A stretch of DNA of 64,000 nucleotides from Paracentrotus lividus (taxonomy: Eukaryota; Echinodermata; Echinoidea; Camarodonta; Echinidae). Location: NCBI GenBank assembly GCA_940671915.1, contig CALNVZ010003435.1:11512963-11576962 (forward strand), given 5' to 3'. Numbering within the stretch: position 1 is the stretch's first letter; each line of letters begins with the position of its first letter. Shown one piece after another: positions 50,601 to 63,900 of the stretch. The position numbers and the translations under genes are program-made. The notes beneath the pieces are model-generated. The model did no database searches, had not been told where the DNA came from, and saw only the letters and a program-made list of their open reading frames with translations.

Positions 50601-51990
50601 GTTGATATCATTTCGCCTAAGCATTATTTTGTGCAGTGAGGTTTTGGAATCGCCAAAATGATAAGAAATTAACCCAAATCAGCTTTGAGTCACATGCACT
50701 TACACAGAAATGCATGTATAGGGCAACACAAAATGTTCAGGACCCAAACATGTTAGCTGTGGGGTATATTTTGGGATCATATTATGACTATAAGAGTATT
50801 TAAAGAGCAATTTTTTCTTGTGGAGCTTTTTATTATAATATTCTTCCCAAATATCATGAAAATAACAAGAAAGCTCACAATAATATTATAGGGTAGATGT
50901 AGGGAATACCGGACAGTAGGGAATATCGAACGGTCACCACATGTCCAGCCCTAGCTGCCAACATAAGATCAACTGAGTTGAAATACCGGCATCTATTGGT
51001 CAGGTGGTCTGTCTGGGAAGGTTGAATGCTGTATTCGACAACAAAAAGTGAGAAATCTCCGAGAAAACTACCACAATCTGTCAAGGTAGGAAAATTTGCA
51101 GCCTGAAAAATGGCCTGATGTAAAAATTGACATTTTAGAGAATGTGATGGTATAAAAATAGAATTGGGGCATGACCTCTATTTCATGCATTATGGACATG
51201 TGTGGAGGGTAGGCCAAACGTGTATGGAGTGTTTGCACTGTACAAAGCCCGTGTATTGGGGTTGCAGTGTGTTGAAAAGTGCTAGTCAGTCATTTTTTTT
51301 GTGTAGGGAATACCGGACACCACATGGACGGTTGTTTGTTTTACTTCCGGGTTGAGTTGCTAAGCATGTAGATCAAATAGTAAGTTGCATATATAATGTA
51401 TTATATTTATTTATTGAATTGTTTGACAATTTTGAAATGTTTATTTCTCTTTATTATTATTGTGATATGTCATGATCTACATGAGATATAAAGTTATTCT
51501 GAGTGTTTCGAAATTTTGTAGTAAAATGCATAATCTTCTAAAAATGAATAATGTTATAAAAAATCAATACAAACATGTTAAGTTGATGGTTTACATTCAA
51601 ATCAGTGCTTCCAGACAGATCTTTATACAAAAAAAAAAGGGTAAAAACATACTGTCCGGTATTTCCTACACTGTAGGGAATGCCGGACAATTTACGATGA
51701 CGTCATTATTTGCATATAACTGCCTCAACAAATATTTGATTACCTCAATTTTTTGGGAAAATAAAGTTGAATGATGTAGCTAAGCAATGAGAATATTTTT
51801 CTTTTGTGATTTTATTGTTTTCATGTGCTAATTAAGCAAATGAGCTTAAGTGGCCGGTATTCCCTACATCTACCCTATTTAACACAATATCGTAAGTGTA
51901 CAAGTGTGAACTATTATCGGTGTATCGTTGTGAAAATATTATAACTTAAAAATAAAAGAAGATTGGCGTGAAAAAGTTATAAATTAAATA

Positions 51991-52030
<40 letters not shown>

Positions 52031-55000
52031 CTGCGAAAAGGTAATAACTTATCGATTATCTTTATTGTCTTAAATATTTTTCTGTTACTTGTTTCTCATC
52101 AATTACGATTTGTACGTGCTCATCGCGCTTAGAAAAGTGATGTGAGAGCCGGAGTTGTTGGCAATATACCCTGGAATTTCATTGGTTTTAAAAAATGGGG
52201 GAAAATAAAATAAAAATATGAGTGAAGGTTTGGAGAAAATCGACCAAAAATTAACGAAGTTATGAATATTTAAAGTTTTAATTTTGTGACGTCACATGCG
52301 AGCAGTTCTCCTATGTGTTATATGATGTAAATTCCATAAAGTGTCATTTTTTCAGAAGAAAATTAATTATTTCACCTGTGCGGTCAATAAATCATCAAAC
52401 ATATGTTAATATACATGCCTCTATCAAATTGACCCATTGATTTATCAAGAACCATGAAAAAAGTCAAATATATGGAATTTACATACACAACACATTGGAG
52501 AGCTGCTCGCACGTGACGTCACAGAATCAAAAATTGAAATATTCATAAAACTTCGCTATTTTTTGGTCGATTTTCTTCAAACTTTCAGTCATATTTTTCT
52601 TTTATTTTTCTGCATTTTTTAAAACCAATAAAATTCCAGGGTGAACTTCCCCTTTATTAATGTGGTACTTTGGGATCACACATCATACAATAAATGTGGA
52701 AAGCTACAAAATAATCCTTTCATTGAAAGAGATTTTGTTTCTTCATTTTTTTTTAAATTCTAATTTGAGATAAATTGTCTAATACCTGGTGGACCTTTGA
52801 GATCATAGCATGAAAGGCTAAAACACAATACCCATCAATAATGAGACAAACAAAAAGTATTTTCAAATTTTCCAGATTTTGAGGTTTAATGGTTGAATCC
52901 ATGTTGTTTGACAAAAGTCCATCTGGCGGCGCTTCAAGGACACGAATTTGAATGCACATTAAATGAAAATGTATGATCAAGTTGGCCGGGGAAAACCTAA
53001 ATCACTGTCATGCGTATTTATCATGCTACAAGAAGATGAAATAAATATGAATATACGTAGAAATAATTTAAAGAGAGAATTAGCACTCAAAAAGCTCTGT
53101 TAACCGAGCTTTCCAAATTTGGTTAAGGCATGTATAGTGTGACCTTCTTTCCAATCTGAAGCTAGGCCCCATCATAAACCATACCATCTAATTCGCATTC
53201 CTAACCTCCAGACAGTCAGAATCAGATTTATCATGCTAAAGCCACTCGTTTACTGGTCTCCATCTACACGATTTATCAAAGTTTTGTTAAAGAGCGACTG
53301 AGCACGGACCACATCGTATATCGTCCTATCGATGTTTAGCCTAGTTGCCCATCAACCCCGTGTGCCATACTCGTCAACTATTTGACAAACCTACTGACAC
53401 TGAACATTATTACTTGTTGCCAAGTTTATTAAGGAACGAGGGAGTTTTAAACTACACAGGCCAGAAATTGCAGTCGACATTTTAGTCCAATTTTTAAGAA
53501 GTTGCTTTGTTTTTTTAAAGCACAATATAGTTTTTAATATGATTATGAACTAGCACTGTTCGTATCCAAAAACACCATATAGCATTAACCTGCTACATAA
53601 TAGGCCAACCATTTAAACGTTAAAGCAAACTTGGATTTTGCTTAGTGTAAAAAAAAAAAGCTTTGGCGGTTATTGTCTTTCTGCCCCAACTTCCAGCGAA
53701 AAGTGTACACGGCGTTTTTTAACATGTTCAGGCCAATAAAAAAATTGAAAAATGTACACTGTCCTTCTTAAAGGTGGAATATATTTTTTTTGCCGCAATA
53801 GCGACTTGATTTTGCTCTGGCTTTAATTTCTTGAATGTGTTTGTCCCTGCTTTTACTTTTCGGGACCCTGGCTATATCTGGGACATTCTCCCAACCCTTC
53901 ACGTGGACCTTTTTCCAAAAAAAGTTCTGTCAAACCCCATGATGCCCATTTTTGTCATTTTTTTTCTCATTTTGGGGCCCCATTTTGTTTTCCCGGTCGA
54001 TCAAGCCCCCCTCAGTCCTACCCCCAGGAAACGCGACTGAGGTGTACTGTTTATATTGTTCTTTAAGTTAAATCTGTATTTCTGGGCACAGGCTTAGGTC
54101 TCTTGTCTAGGGGAGGGGTTGAAGTAAAAAACGAGATTGGTGAAAATTCGGAATGATTTTATTCCATCTTTATGCTGAAAACTAAAGAAATGAAAAACAA
54201 CCTTTAACCCTTAAATATCATTTCCCCTAAATTTTGTTTAGCCTTGATGACAAGGCTGTGAATAGTCATTATTGATAATATATTTTTTTTAATTTATGTT
54301 TGGTTGAGATTTTACAATACAATTTAGGGAAGATAGAAAAATTTCCATGGTGTAAAACTGAATAAAATCAATCTTGAACCCCAATCAAAATAAATTTGGA
54401 CCCCTCCCCCGGACAAAAGAGTCGAGCCTGTAACCATACATCTGGAGTTAATTTAAAGAAAAATAACAAATCTACACCTCAGACGTGTTTACTTGGGGTA
54501 GGACTGAGGGGGCCTTGGTGGGTCGCATAAACAAAAAGGGGCCCCCAAAATAAGAAAAAAATGACGAAAATGGCCATCTTCTGGGGGTGACAAACTTTTT
54601 TGGAAAAAAAAAATCCCGGGAAGGGTTGAGCGAACGTCCAAGATATACCCAGGATCCCGGAAAGTGAAAGCGGCGACAAACACATTCAAGAATTAAAAAC
54701 CGGAGCAACATAATGGCGCTTGAGCCAGAAAAAAAATATTCCACCTTTATCATGTTTATGACTAACAGTGTAGACCTACACGCTCCTTTGAAGGCCTAAC
54801 TGCGCCTAAAGTTCATCGTCTATTGTTTGTTTGTTTTGTTCTGTGTTCTTCGCATGATTTGATTTGATTTATTTGTCAAGTATAAACAATATTCACAAAT
54901 TAGCTTGACGTTTTTTCCTAAATTCTACCTAAAGTGCAAATCTATGCAAATCATTAACATAAACTCCAACCAAATTCCTTTTTAACAAAGTAATATAAAC

Positions 55001-58000
55001 AGATAGCAAAAGAATAACACTTGCTTGAAATGTCAGCTGTATGAAGCTATGATGTGGCTCCTGTAGGGTTCGGAAGGTTTCTCCTTCTGGTGTCCAATCG
55101 ATAACGTATGTAGCTGGTTCCGTTCTTCCAAGAACTTTATATCACCGAGTGTTGTGATGAGGCGCCTGTTTGTAGACCGTATGGTAATCTCCGAGCATGT
55201 GGCATCTGCGCATCTGGACAATTCAAAGTATTCAATCTTGATTGTGCAATTATAATTATCACTTTATCTTTTTCGACTATCTAATTAAGATATGAATGGA
55301 TAATGACTGAGGCCTACTTTAAAAGAAATACGTTTTCAGAGAACAAGGTTGTTTTTTTCTACAAAGAATCAAGATGGCTGTTTTCGACGTCGTGCCCTTA
55401 CAGATGTCTTTTTTATTTAGTTCTTCAATTGCTTTCGCCTGTCATAGAAAAATCATAGTCACATGTTTTTATTCAACCAAATTTATAGTAAAATATTATT
55501 GCACCCAATTATATTCTTTATAATATAGGTTGGATTTGATACACTAATAAAGCATCAAAATACATATAAAAACCCAAAACATTCAGGAATAACAAATCAA
55601 AATACATCAATAGTAAACAGTTCCAAGTCCTGATAACTACAGCATAATCGGTAATATGGTGCTCACATAAGCTGGAGACGTGCAGCAACGATATACGTCA
55701 AAATGACTAAATTGGCAGGAAAAATGTGGCACCGTGATAACCAGATGTGGCTCGCTCTTAGAATTACTGGATTTCACTATTTATATTCAGCCTTTGTGAA
55801 ACATGCACTCACAATAGCTCACATTCAAAATCATCGAAAACCAACAAAGCACTCACAACAACAAAATTACGGTTTATGCGGCGGTCACAACTCGTCGTAG
55901 GCTACGGGGCACGTGCCATCAACATAGCCTGCGTTGCATGTACAATGCACGAACAGGTCCTGTGTCAACTTCTGCGATTTCTGCGTTTCTGTAGTAGGGG
56001 TATTGTAAAAACCTCCTGTGCGTCGTACGTGCATTGTACCTGCAAGGTACCTCCGCTGCACGAATTTTCTACGAAATCCATCGTAGGGAGTTGCACGTTG
56101 AAGGTACGGCGAGTTGTGACAGCCGCATAGAGGCAATAAGAGGCCATTTTCGATCTCGCTTAATTAGTCTTTTACAAGTCAAACATACATATTCGTCTTA
56201 ACACCATTATATTTTATGATAGTTATAAATTATCTGTATGCGATTAAAATTCGTTACAACGTAGTCATGTTGACTATTATAGTCCTACTCTTAAAAGCAC
56301 TATCAGGAGGTCACAATGGAGGTGAATAGGCAATCTCTTTACAGTATATAATGCATCTTTGAAAGCAAATGATTATCAAAAATTAAATCGATCCGAAACG
56401 CGCATTCAGTAGGCATGGCCATTAAGCATACTAGTCGAGAAAGGCTATAAATAATTTTTGTATTTGCCCATTGAAGCAACCATATTATACACATCGATGC
56501 AAAAATATTTTCCAAGGTCAAATTAAGCGAGAAAAATCCTCGCTGGTCGTCAGAAGGGATCGATAGCTCGATATTATCCTAAGCCGTCATTACGATATCA
56601 CTACATCGCGTAAGAGCTTCTTGAAATACATACAAGATTGTTCTATATTTTGTATGGTGCTTATTCTCTGACGAATAGTTCGTATGCATGGTCTTAGATC
56701 AGCTTTCCCCTTTTTTCATGTTTAACTGTTATTATTAAAAGTAATTTAGAAGACATTAGATATCTGAAATAGAAACTTTCATGAATATTCTGATGCTAAT
56801 ACAAAAATCTTTCTACGTAGCCTAGGCCTATACATCAGTTGATAAATTGGCGAACATGTTCACGGAGGCAGTGTATGATTATCTAATTAATAGTTATACA
56901 TTTGACATGTTTTGGACATATTAGCAAATCGTATAATTTGTATATTTTGGTATATTAATTTTTATTAATTTGTAGATCTGATGAAGATTGATTCAATCGA
57001 ATGCTTAGCAAAACGGAAAGAGGAAAAAAAATAGAAAAACAACGACCAGATTTAATGCCTTGTCATTTCTTTCACCTTGCCTAAGAACAACAGGATTGCT
57101 TATGGACGTTGCCTGAAATTCATTTTATTCGCCAACTTTTCGGCTTACCGCCTTCTTTAAGGGCTCTGAATCATTAATTGTTCTGTGTCATATATGGTGT
57201 ATTGTGCTTTAAAACACAATAATGCTGCAGATATCTAAAATAAGATAGTGTCAGTCACTGTAATTTGTTGGATGCGTGTCACGTGTTATTAAATATTTTC
57301 GTTTGTTTCATGGTCATGAAACACTTCATGGATTTATAGATAACTATGTACGTCATATACACTCTAAAAACTGAAGTGCTGTTTTTAGCTCTTCAAGGGC
57401 TGAAATCAGCACTTTTTAAGTGCTTGTTATAGTGACTGCACTCAAAGTGCTGTTTTAGCACCTTCACGTGAGCTGAACTTTCAGCAAAAATGGGCAAAAA
57501 CGGCGTGACTTCCTTGGGATTCGAACCTGGGTCCCCTGCATGAGAAGCGTTGACGAGCACGTTAGACCAATTCACATCTCACGATTGCTAGCAGATCATA
57601 TTGTTTCATGATGAACTTTGTTCAGGTTTGCCATAATCTCTACTATGCTGTCATAATTAAAGCCAGTTAGCGAGATCTCCGTTGGTCTAAAGGTAACGTC
57701 AGCGGTACTCTTCCATGTCTAGGTGAACCCGGTTCGAATCCCATACCGACCATGAACACAAGAAATGAAGTCGAATTCCTTTGGATATGCCCTAGATCTA
57801 GGGGTCGCTTTGCCATAGCTAGTATTGCATGTTCTATTATGTAACATTACCATGATTACTGGCCTATGTGAACTCCAAATTCTAAATCACCCTCGTGCAA
57901 GTCTATTTCACCTCAGTCTATGTCTTCGGTGAAAAGTTTTGTATCTGTGAAATAACATGCACTCGGGAAGGTTTAGTGTTAAATTTGTCGTTTACATAAT

Positions 58001-60872
58001 CCAGTATGTTGCGTTGTCGAATATCCAGTATTCATAATCATAATATGATTATATAATACTGTTCAGTCTGTGTTCGTGTTATCATTATTACTATAATGGC
58101 AATATAAAATAGGTTAGTGACAAAAGGAAAACAAAAACTTATATCACCATAACTTTTATCTCATTTATTGCAAAGAAAGAAGATTAATCCCAATTTCGTT
58201 AAAACACCCAAAACGCGATGAATGTGAGCATATGAAGTCATTGGACGTGCCTATTTTCTTAATGTGTTCATCGGTAAAAACCAATCAAGAAGCCAGTCAA
58301 GCAAGCAAGCTACCAAACGAACCGACCGCCTAGATGGTGATGGGCGATAAGTAAATTTGCGGTTTGCATATCGGAACGCTGGTCGGCATTATTAAGTTAT
58401 GCATTACTCATAAACGTCAATGTGTGTGAACCACCCACCTTCTCACCGTCACACACACACACACACACACACGCACCCCCTCATCATCATGAGACGTACA
58501 CCCACGCGGTGAGTCTTCATGACAGCGACGGTTTGTTCCTTCCCGCAGGACACATGCATCCTCTCTACATCTCACTATCTCTCCTTCTTTTTTTCTTTCT
58601 TCATCTCTTTGGGTTCATATGTGTTTTGTTGTTGTTTTATCTTTAATTATACCCTCTCCTCATGCTTTCTTATGGGGGTGGGGGGCTTGTTTTGGTGTGT
58701 CTCTCTGCTTATTACATCTCGTTCTGCATGTATCGCGTACTTTTTCTTTATTTCCCTCTCTACATCTCTGTACCCCTATTGCTTTTCTTTTGTTCTCTCT
58801 CCTGCTCTGAAGATGCAATTCAGTCTATTTACTTCATTTCTAGATCTTTCTATTTGCCTATATATTTGTATGTACTTGTAATGCTATCTCGTCGAATCTC
58901 ACTTTTTTCATCTCTCTTTCTTGTCGGACATGCTAATCATGTCGTTCTGTTTCATATCCTCTCATTGTCTTTATTCGATAACTTTTTTTGCACCAAATCT
59001 CTCTCAACAACCTTCACTTTCTTTTTCTTTTTCTTTCAATCTTTTTCACCGTTTCTCTTGATTTCTCTCGGTTTTTTTTTTCACCCCTACAGTTTGCTCA
59101 GTTTATCTTCGTTAATGTTGCTCTATAGTATCTCTCACCCCACATTCACAGATTCTTGCTCATACTCGAACATCCACCCACATAATTTCTCCTGACAGTG
59201 TGTATTCCGGCGTTTTCGTCTATTTTATTTATACATTTAGTCTTTTAGTTTATCCCATCTAAACGTCGTCAGAGTTTACATTATTCATACGTTTGCTCCG
59301 CCATGCTAGTCCAGCATTCCTTTTAACACATTTTTTATATTTTTATCTTTTTTTTTTCATCGTTTTTTATTTAAGTTTCTCCCCTTGCGTCATAGTCATA
59401 CAGATTTTTAATCATTTTCTATTGAGAAGGCGCAATTTCTCTAATATTCTGCTTAAACTATTTGTTATGTGCACTTTACAATAAATTGATATTCTTTTTA
59501 TGATGAGACGAACCGTTATGATAAGTTATGCATGCGTTGTGCTCGGGGTAAATGCGGTTAATATTGTCACTATACATGGTACCAAATCATTATTTTTCAT
59601 GAAATGGATGTTGTTTATGAAGAGGACATTACACAAAGCGACGTGGTTAATATCGCAATATTTATTTATTGGTTTGTTAACAGCATATTTTGAAACGCGT
59701 CTATACCTTAAGTAATTGGGTTTGAAAATGTTATCTATAAATATTCATTTTTATGGTTTTATGCATCGTTTAATCCTAGTGCAGACTTTTCTTCCTGAGG
59801 GGTTAAGAGAGAAGGGAAAATTCAGGAAACATAATTTTACTCGTTATGTTTACCACTCTTGGTAACCATACTTTAGTATAGAGGATAAGATGGCCTTTAA
59901 GATGGGGTGTGGGTGTTTCGATGAAATCTCAGGCTGTTTGTGTGCAAGGCGTGAAAGACTGGTCGGTGTGTAGAATGGTGTGAAATTATTGTTGGACCTA
60001 TAACAGGGCTTTCCTGCACTGACAGCCAAACATAGCGTGCGGCAGGTGGATCTGCTGGTCCTGAAATGACCCCAAGCGTCTTGCCTTAACCCTTCCACAC
60101 TCAAGACTTAGATCGCCTGTACCTTTTTAAGAACATGATTTAACTTGTGGAAGGGAATGAGCTTGGGCGCAAATCGAATCCTTTCAAAAGGCCTTGTAAA
60201 CCTAGGAGCATGGAATTGGTACATGATAGACAATGAAAAGCGGAGGTGTGGGTTTATGGTGGAAACATCGATGAAAGATATAATCATTAAGGTAGTGGGC
60301 TGTTTTAAAAGAGAAAAGAATAACTGACACATGCTGTCTGGCAGCGATAAGGAACATTATGCCATCATCGCTTTATATAGTTTTGATAAGTAGATAGCAT
60401 AGATGATAATAAAGATGTGTCTTCATTTCAACGTATGAAGAAGAATGCTAGTTGTTTGATTAGAACGATCACGTTACTTACCAAAGAGATTAAGAGAATA
60501 ATTATATTAAAATGCTATGGATCAATGCTTAATGTCATCCTGGGGATGCTGTTATAATTACTAATTACTAAATATTTGTGCCATATAAAATGTGTTGTAT
60601 CGGTGGAATTGGTTTACGTCTTGGAAAGAAAGAATTGGAAAGAAAGAATGAGATTAATTGACTTTTGGATTTGTTTTTCCGGAAAGGATATCGGTGCGTC
60701 GAGCATTCTCTATCAATTTCTTCTCTATACTGTATTGGGAAATGTGACCAAATTATCGTGAGCTTTCAAATTCTTGTCATGCTATTTTAGGAAGAATATT
60801 TTATTATGCTCTTATATTGCCCTCAAAGTCACAATGTGATAACCACAGAAAAGCTGCAAAGTTAGACCGGAA

Positions 60873-60906
<34 letters not shown>

Positions 60907-63900
60907 TAGTCCCATTAATGCATTTTTTTTGGTGGTAAGTTCACATGACTCTCGGCAGGATTGACTTCATTTTTTTAGGGGGGGGGGTCATTTTGGTGAT
61001 TCCAAAATATGGAAGCATATAACAGTTTTAGGTGAAGTGTAATAAACCTTTCCCCAATCACTCTAAATCCTAATTCCTTTCAAAATTCCATGTCACGACC
61101 ATAATGGGTATTTTAGTATAATGCTTTCTGTCTCATAAATTTAATTTTTGTTCGCATTTTATCTTTCTCTCTTTGAGTGAATCTTCCTCTCTTTCTCTCA
61201 CTTTGACTTTTTGTTCGTTAAATACTTGATTTAGTTGGATAATTTTTTTTTTTTTTTTTTTTATATCTCCATGAAGTTGCTTCCAAGGGTCTATTTCAGT
61301 GTTAAAATAATTAAGATATGCCACGTGGGAGGGTTGAAGATAAAATTGTCGCCATCATATCTCGCTCGAAAAGTTTTTTGACACCGAACATTTCATTAAA
61401 TTAATTAGTATTAAGAGAGTGAGCTAACCCAAATCTACTAGTACTCCATTTTAGAACTGATGCATACTCGTGAGACGAATATCCCACTCACTGCGTTATT
61501 TAATAAATAAAACATTGGATATTCCTATAGAACACACTTATTTAAAGCAAAATTTGTTTGCTCGATATTAATTTCAAAAGACAAAACATTCGTTTGATTA
61601 AATATAATTATTTACAATTTTCATTGAGCAATGATAAATTTTCAGTCCGCTCCCGATGTGTATTATATTTAAACTGTACATTTGGATTACAGCTTTTGTA
61701 ATTTCATATCTCAAACTCTGCATTTTTTTTTTCTTTTTACCTATTTTCAATAATAAAACTTTTATATCTATTAGAAATGCTTATATCGTATTGAAAAGTG
61801 ATTGATCTACTTCTTTTAGAATACATACAATTTACGATTTAGATCGTAAACGAATACAATATGTATTATTAAATGAAACTATTGAATAACTATTTTAAAT
61901 CATGCTTGTCATATTCGACTTCTTTGTTTTTTTCTTTTAAAATGGATTACTCAATTGTGTATGCTCATTCTATCTGTAAAGGTTTATGTTTATGTGATAC
62001 AATGCAGAATGAATAAATTCCAATTCATCTCGATTCATTCTAAATACTACTATAAAATACCTGTGTACTTTCTTCAGTCAATTTTCCTTCTTTTCTCTTT
62101 TATAGAATTATACATGAAGACGGTTTTACACCAGAAGACTCGAAAGTGTATAGACCAGTGGTATATAGCAATTTACTTCAATCTATGGTTTCAATGCTCA
62201 GAGCGAGAGAAAAATTCGAGACGCCTTTCGGGGAGGAAGAACGAGAGGTATGTAATCAAGAACGAATATTTTTGTAATTCTAAATTGTACCATTATATAC
62301 AACGATAAATGTATTAGAGAGAGGGGGGTGGGGGGAGGTTTCTATTGGCATTGTTTTACGACTTTTTGATGCACCTTGGATAGAGGAATTGAAATAAATA
62401 ATAAACTGAGAGAAATTGCGTTGAATAAAGATTTTTTTTTAAAACCATATGTAATATTTTATAGACAGTCAAGGAATGTACAATATTTTACTTAAAGCTA
62501 ACAGATATTGAAGTGTTTAAATGTGTCAAAATCAAATATAGTTTCCATTCCTTTTCACGCATTGCTCACGGGCATGCAACCATATGAAAACAAATGTTAA
62601 GATTTAAATGTTATGAAGTCATTGCTTTAGCGTATTGTTCAATGTTGGAAATGTGGGAGACCTCGGTATAACGTTACAACGAATTGACTCTAGGGTATGA
62701 GATTGCTCTGCAGAGGCGGGAATTACAGGAGAGCCTAATACAAGAATTTCCACGTACACGACCTTGGCAAAATGATCTCAGACGACGATTTTAGTGATTA
62801 TGGAATGGTATTCTGCTTTCAATCTTACTCCTCTTAATGTGACATGTACACAGCCGACGATCGATGATCGCCATATTTGCTCCAAGTCAAGAATAGCGTC
62901 GTGTGTAACCACACCTTTGCTCTCGCTCAACGCAAAGAGACCCTTTTTCTTCCACGCTCTCTTTCTCTCAGTCCCCCTGCCATCAATGTGCTGCAGCAGC
63001 AATGGCCTGCACGCACCTAGCCACACACAATCACGCACACACACCGAGACTCTTACTCTACATACACCCGTACACAAATCCCTCGTAGTTGGCAATCCAT
63101 CATCGCTGCAGACTTTACTGCACACTGATAAGTGACTGCGGATAAAAATAGCACATCGGGATTTTTTTTTTCTCTCCCGAGCGGTGTGTGCATGCGTGTG
63201 TGTGTGTGTATGTGTCTTCCGTGTGTTTGTGTACATATAGAGCAAGAAGTTCATCCCGGGTACAAACACGGTAAAAGACGCTTTTTTTCTCATCGCCAAT
63301 TGCGGTAATACATGTGACTTACGACATTAACTGTGATTAAAATGTGAAAAGGGACGACAATTCACATCGCATTCTCCGGAATCGAGGTCGGATTCTTGAA
63401 AGGTTGGAATGGAAACTGCAAACTATCCAGGCTTCTTTTGCAGGTGTCACTTAGTGCATTGTTTCATACAATTATCTTGTGAAGATGTGAACATGGTGAT
63501 GACATGGTTATAGATAATGTGACGACATAGACGAGTTATTGTGACGTCATAGCTAGACATTCAGCTGTGTATTCTATGCTTTTATTGTATGACGTCAATA
63601 ATGTGTATAAGGACTCAATATGTAGGTGCACGATCGATATCAATACGCTACCCTCTTTTTCTTGCAGGCTTTTTTACCCGATGACCTTAAAATCCATACC
63701 CTTTTTTTCCCCTCGTAAACATTCCATTACGTGTTTTAGTCATCCTGCAAACCGCAAACACATTACTTGTCAGAATGCAAATTAGAAATGACAATATTGC
63801 AAAGGATTAAAGTGAAATAATAAATTCATATCATGGTCCACCCTGTTTTATCATCTACAAAAAAAAGACATTAAAAAAAAAAAACGGATAAAAAAGTTCG

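Larger units (their letters stand above)
42356..62105 (+). other. G-alpha intron 2 (about 19.8 kb)
   Basis: Bounded by clear splice sites. It is mostly transposon-derived repeats listed separately. No independent gene is supported; the remaining stretches (for example 56140-57350, 57770-58430, 59200-60850) show nothing recognisable. Confidence 0.85.

Noticed and set aside
55033-55221. Possible minus-strand exon (62 codons)
   Set aside because: No recognised domain, no supported splice sites, and it sits inside the G-alpha intron next to a repeat tail.
58662-59195. 177-codon hydrophobic open frame resembling a membrane protein
   Set aside because: Entirely within a pyrimidine-rich tract that encodes Phe/Leu/Ser by composition; overlapping frames look the same.
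62778-63299. 173-codon minus-strand open frame
   Set aside because: Its length comes from CA/TG and CT-rich simple sequence; the product is low-complexity (His-Thr and Arg/Lys runs) with no domain.
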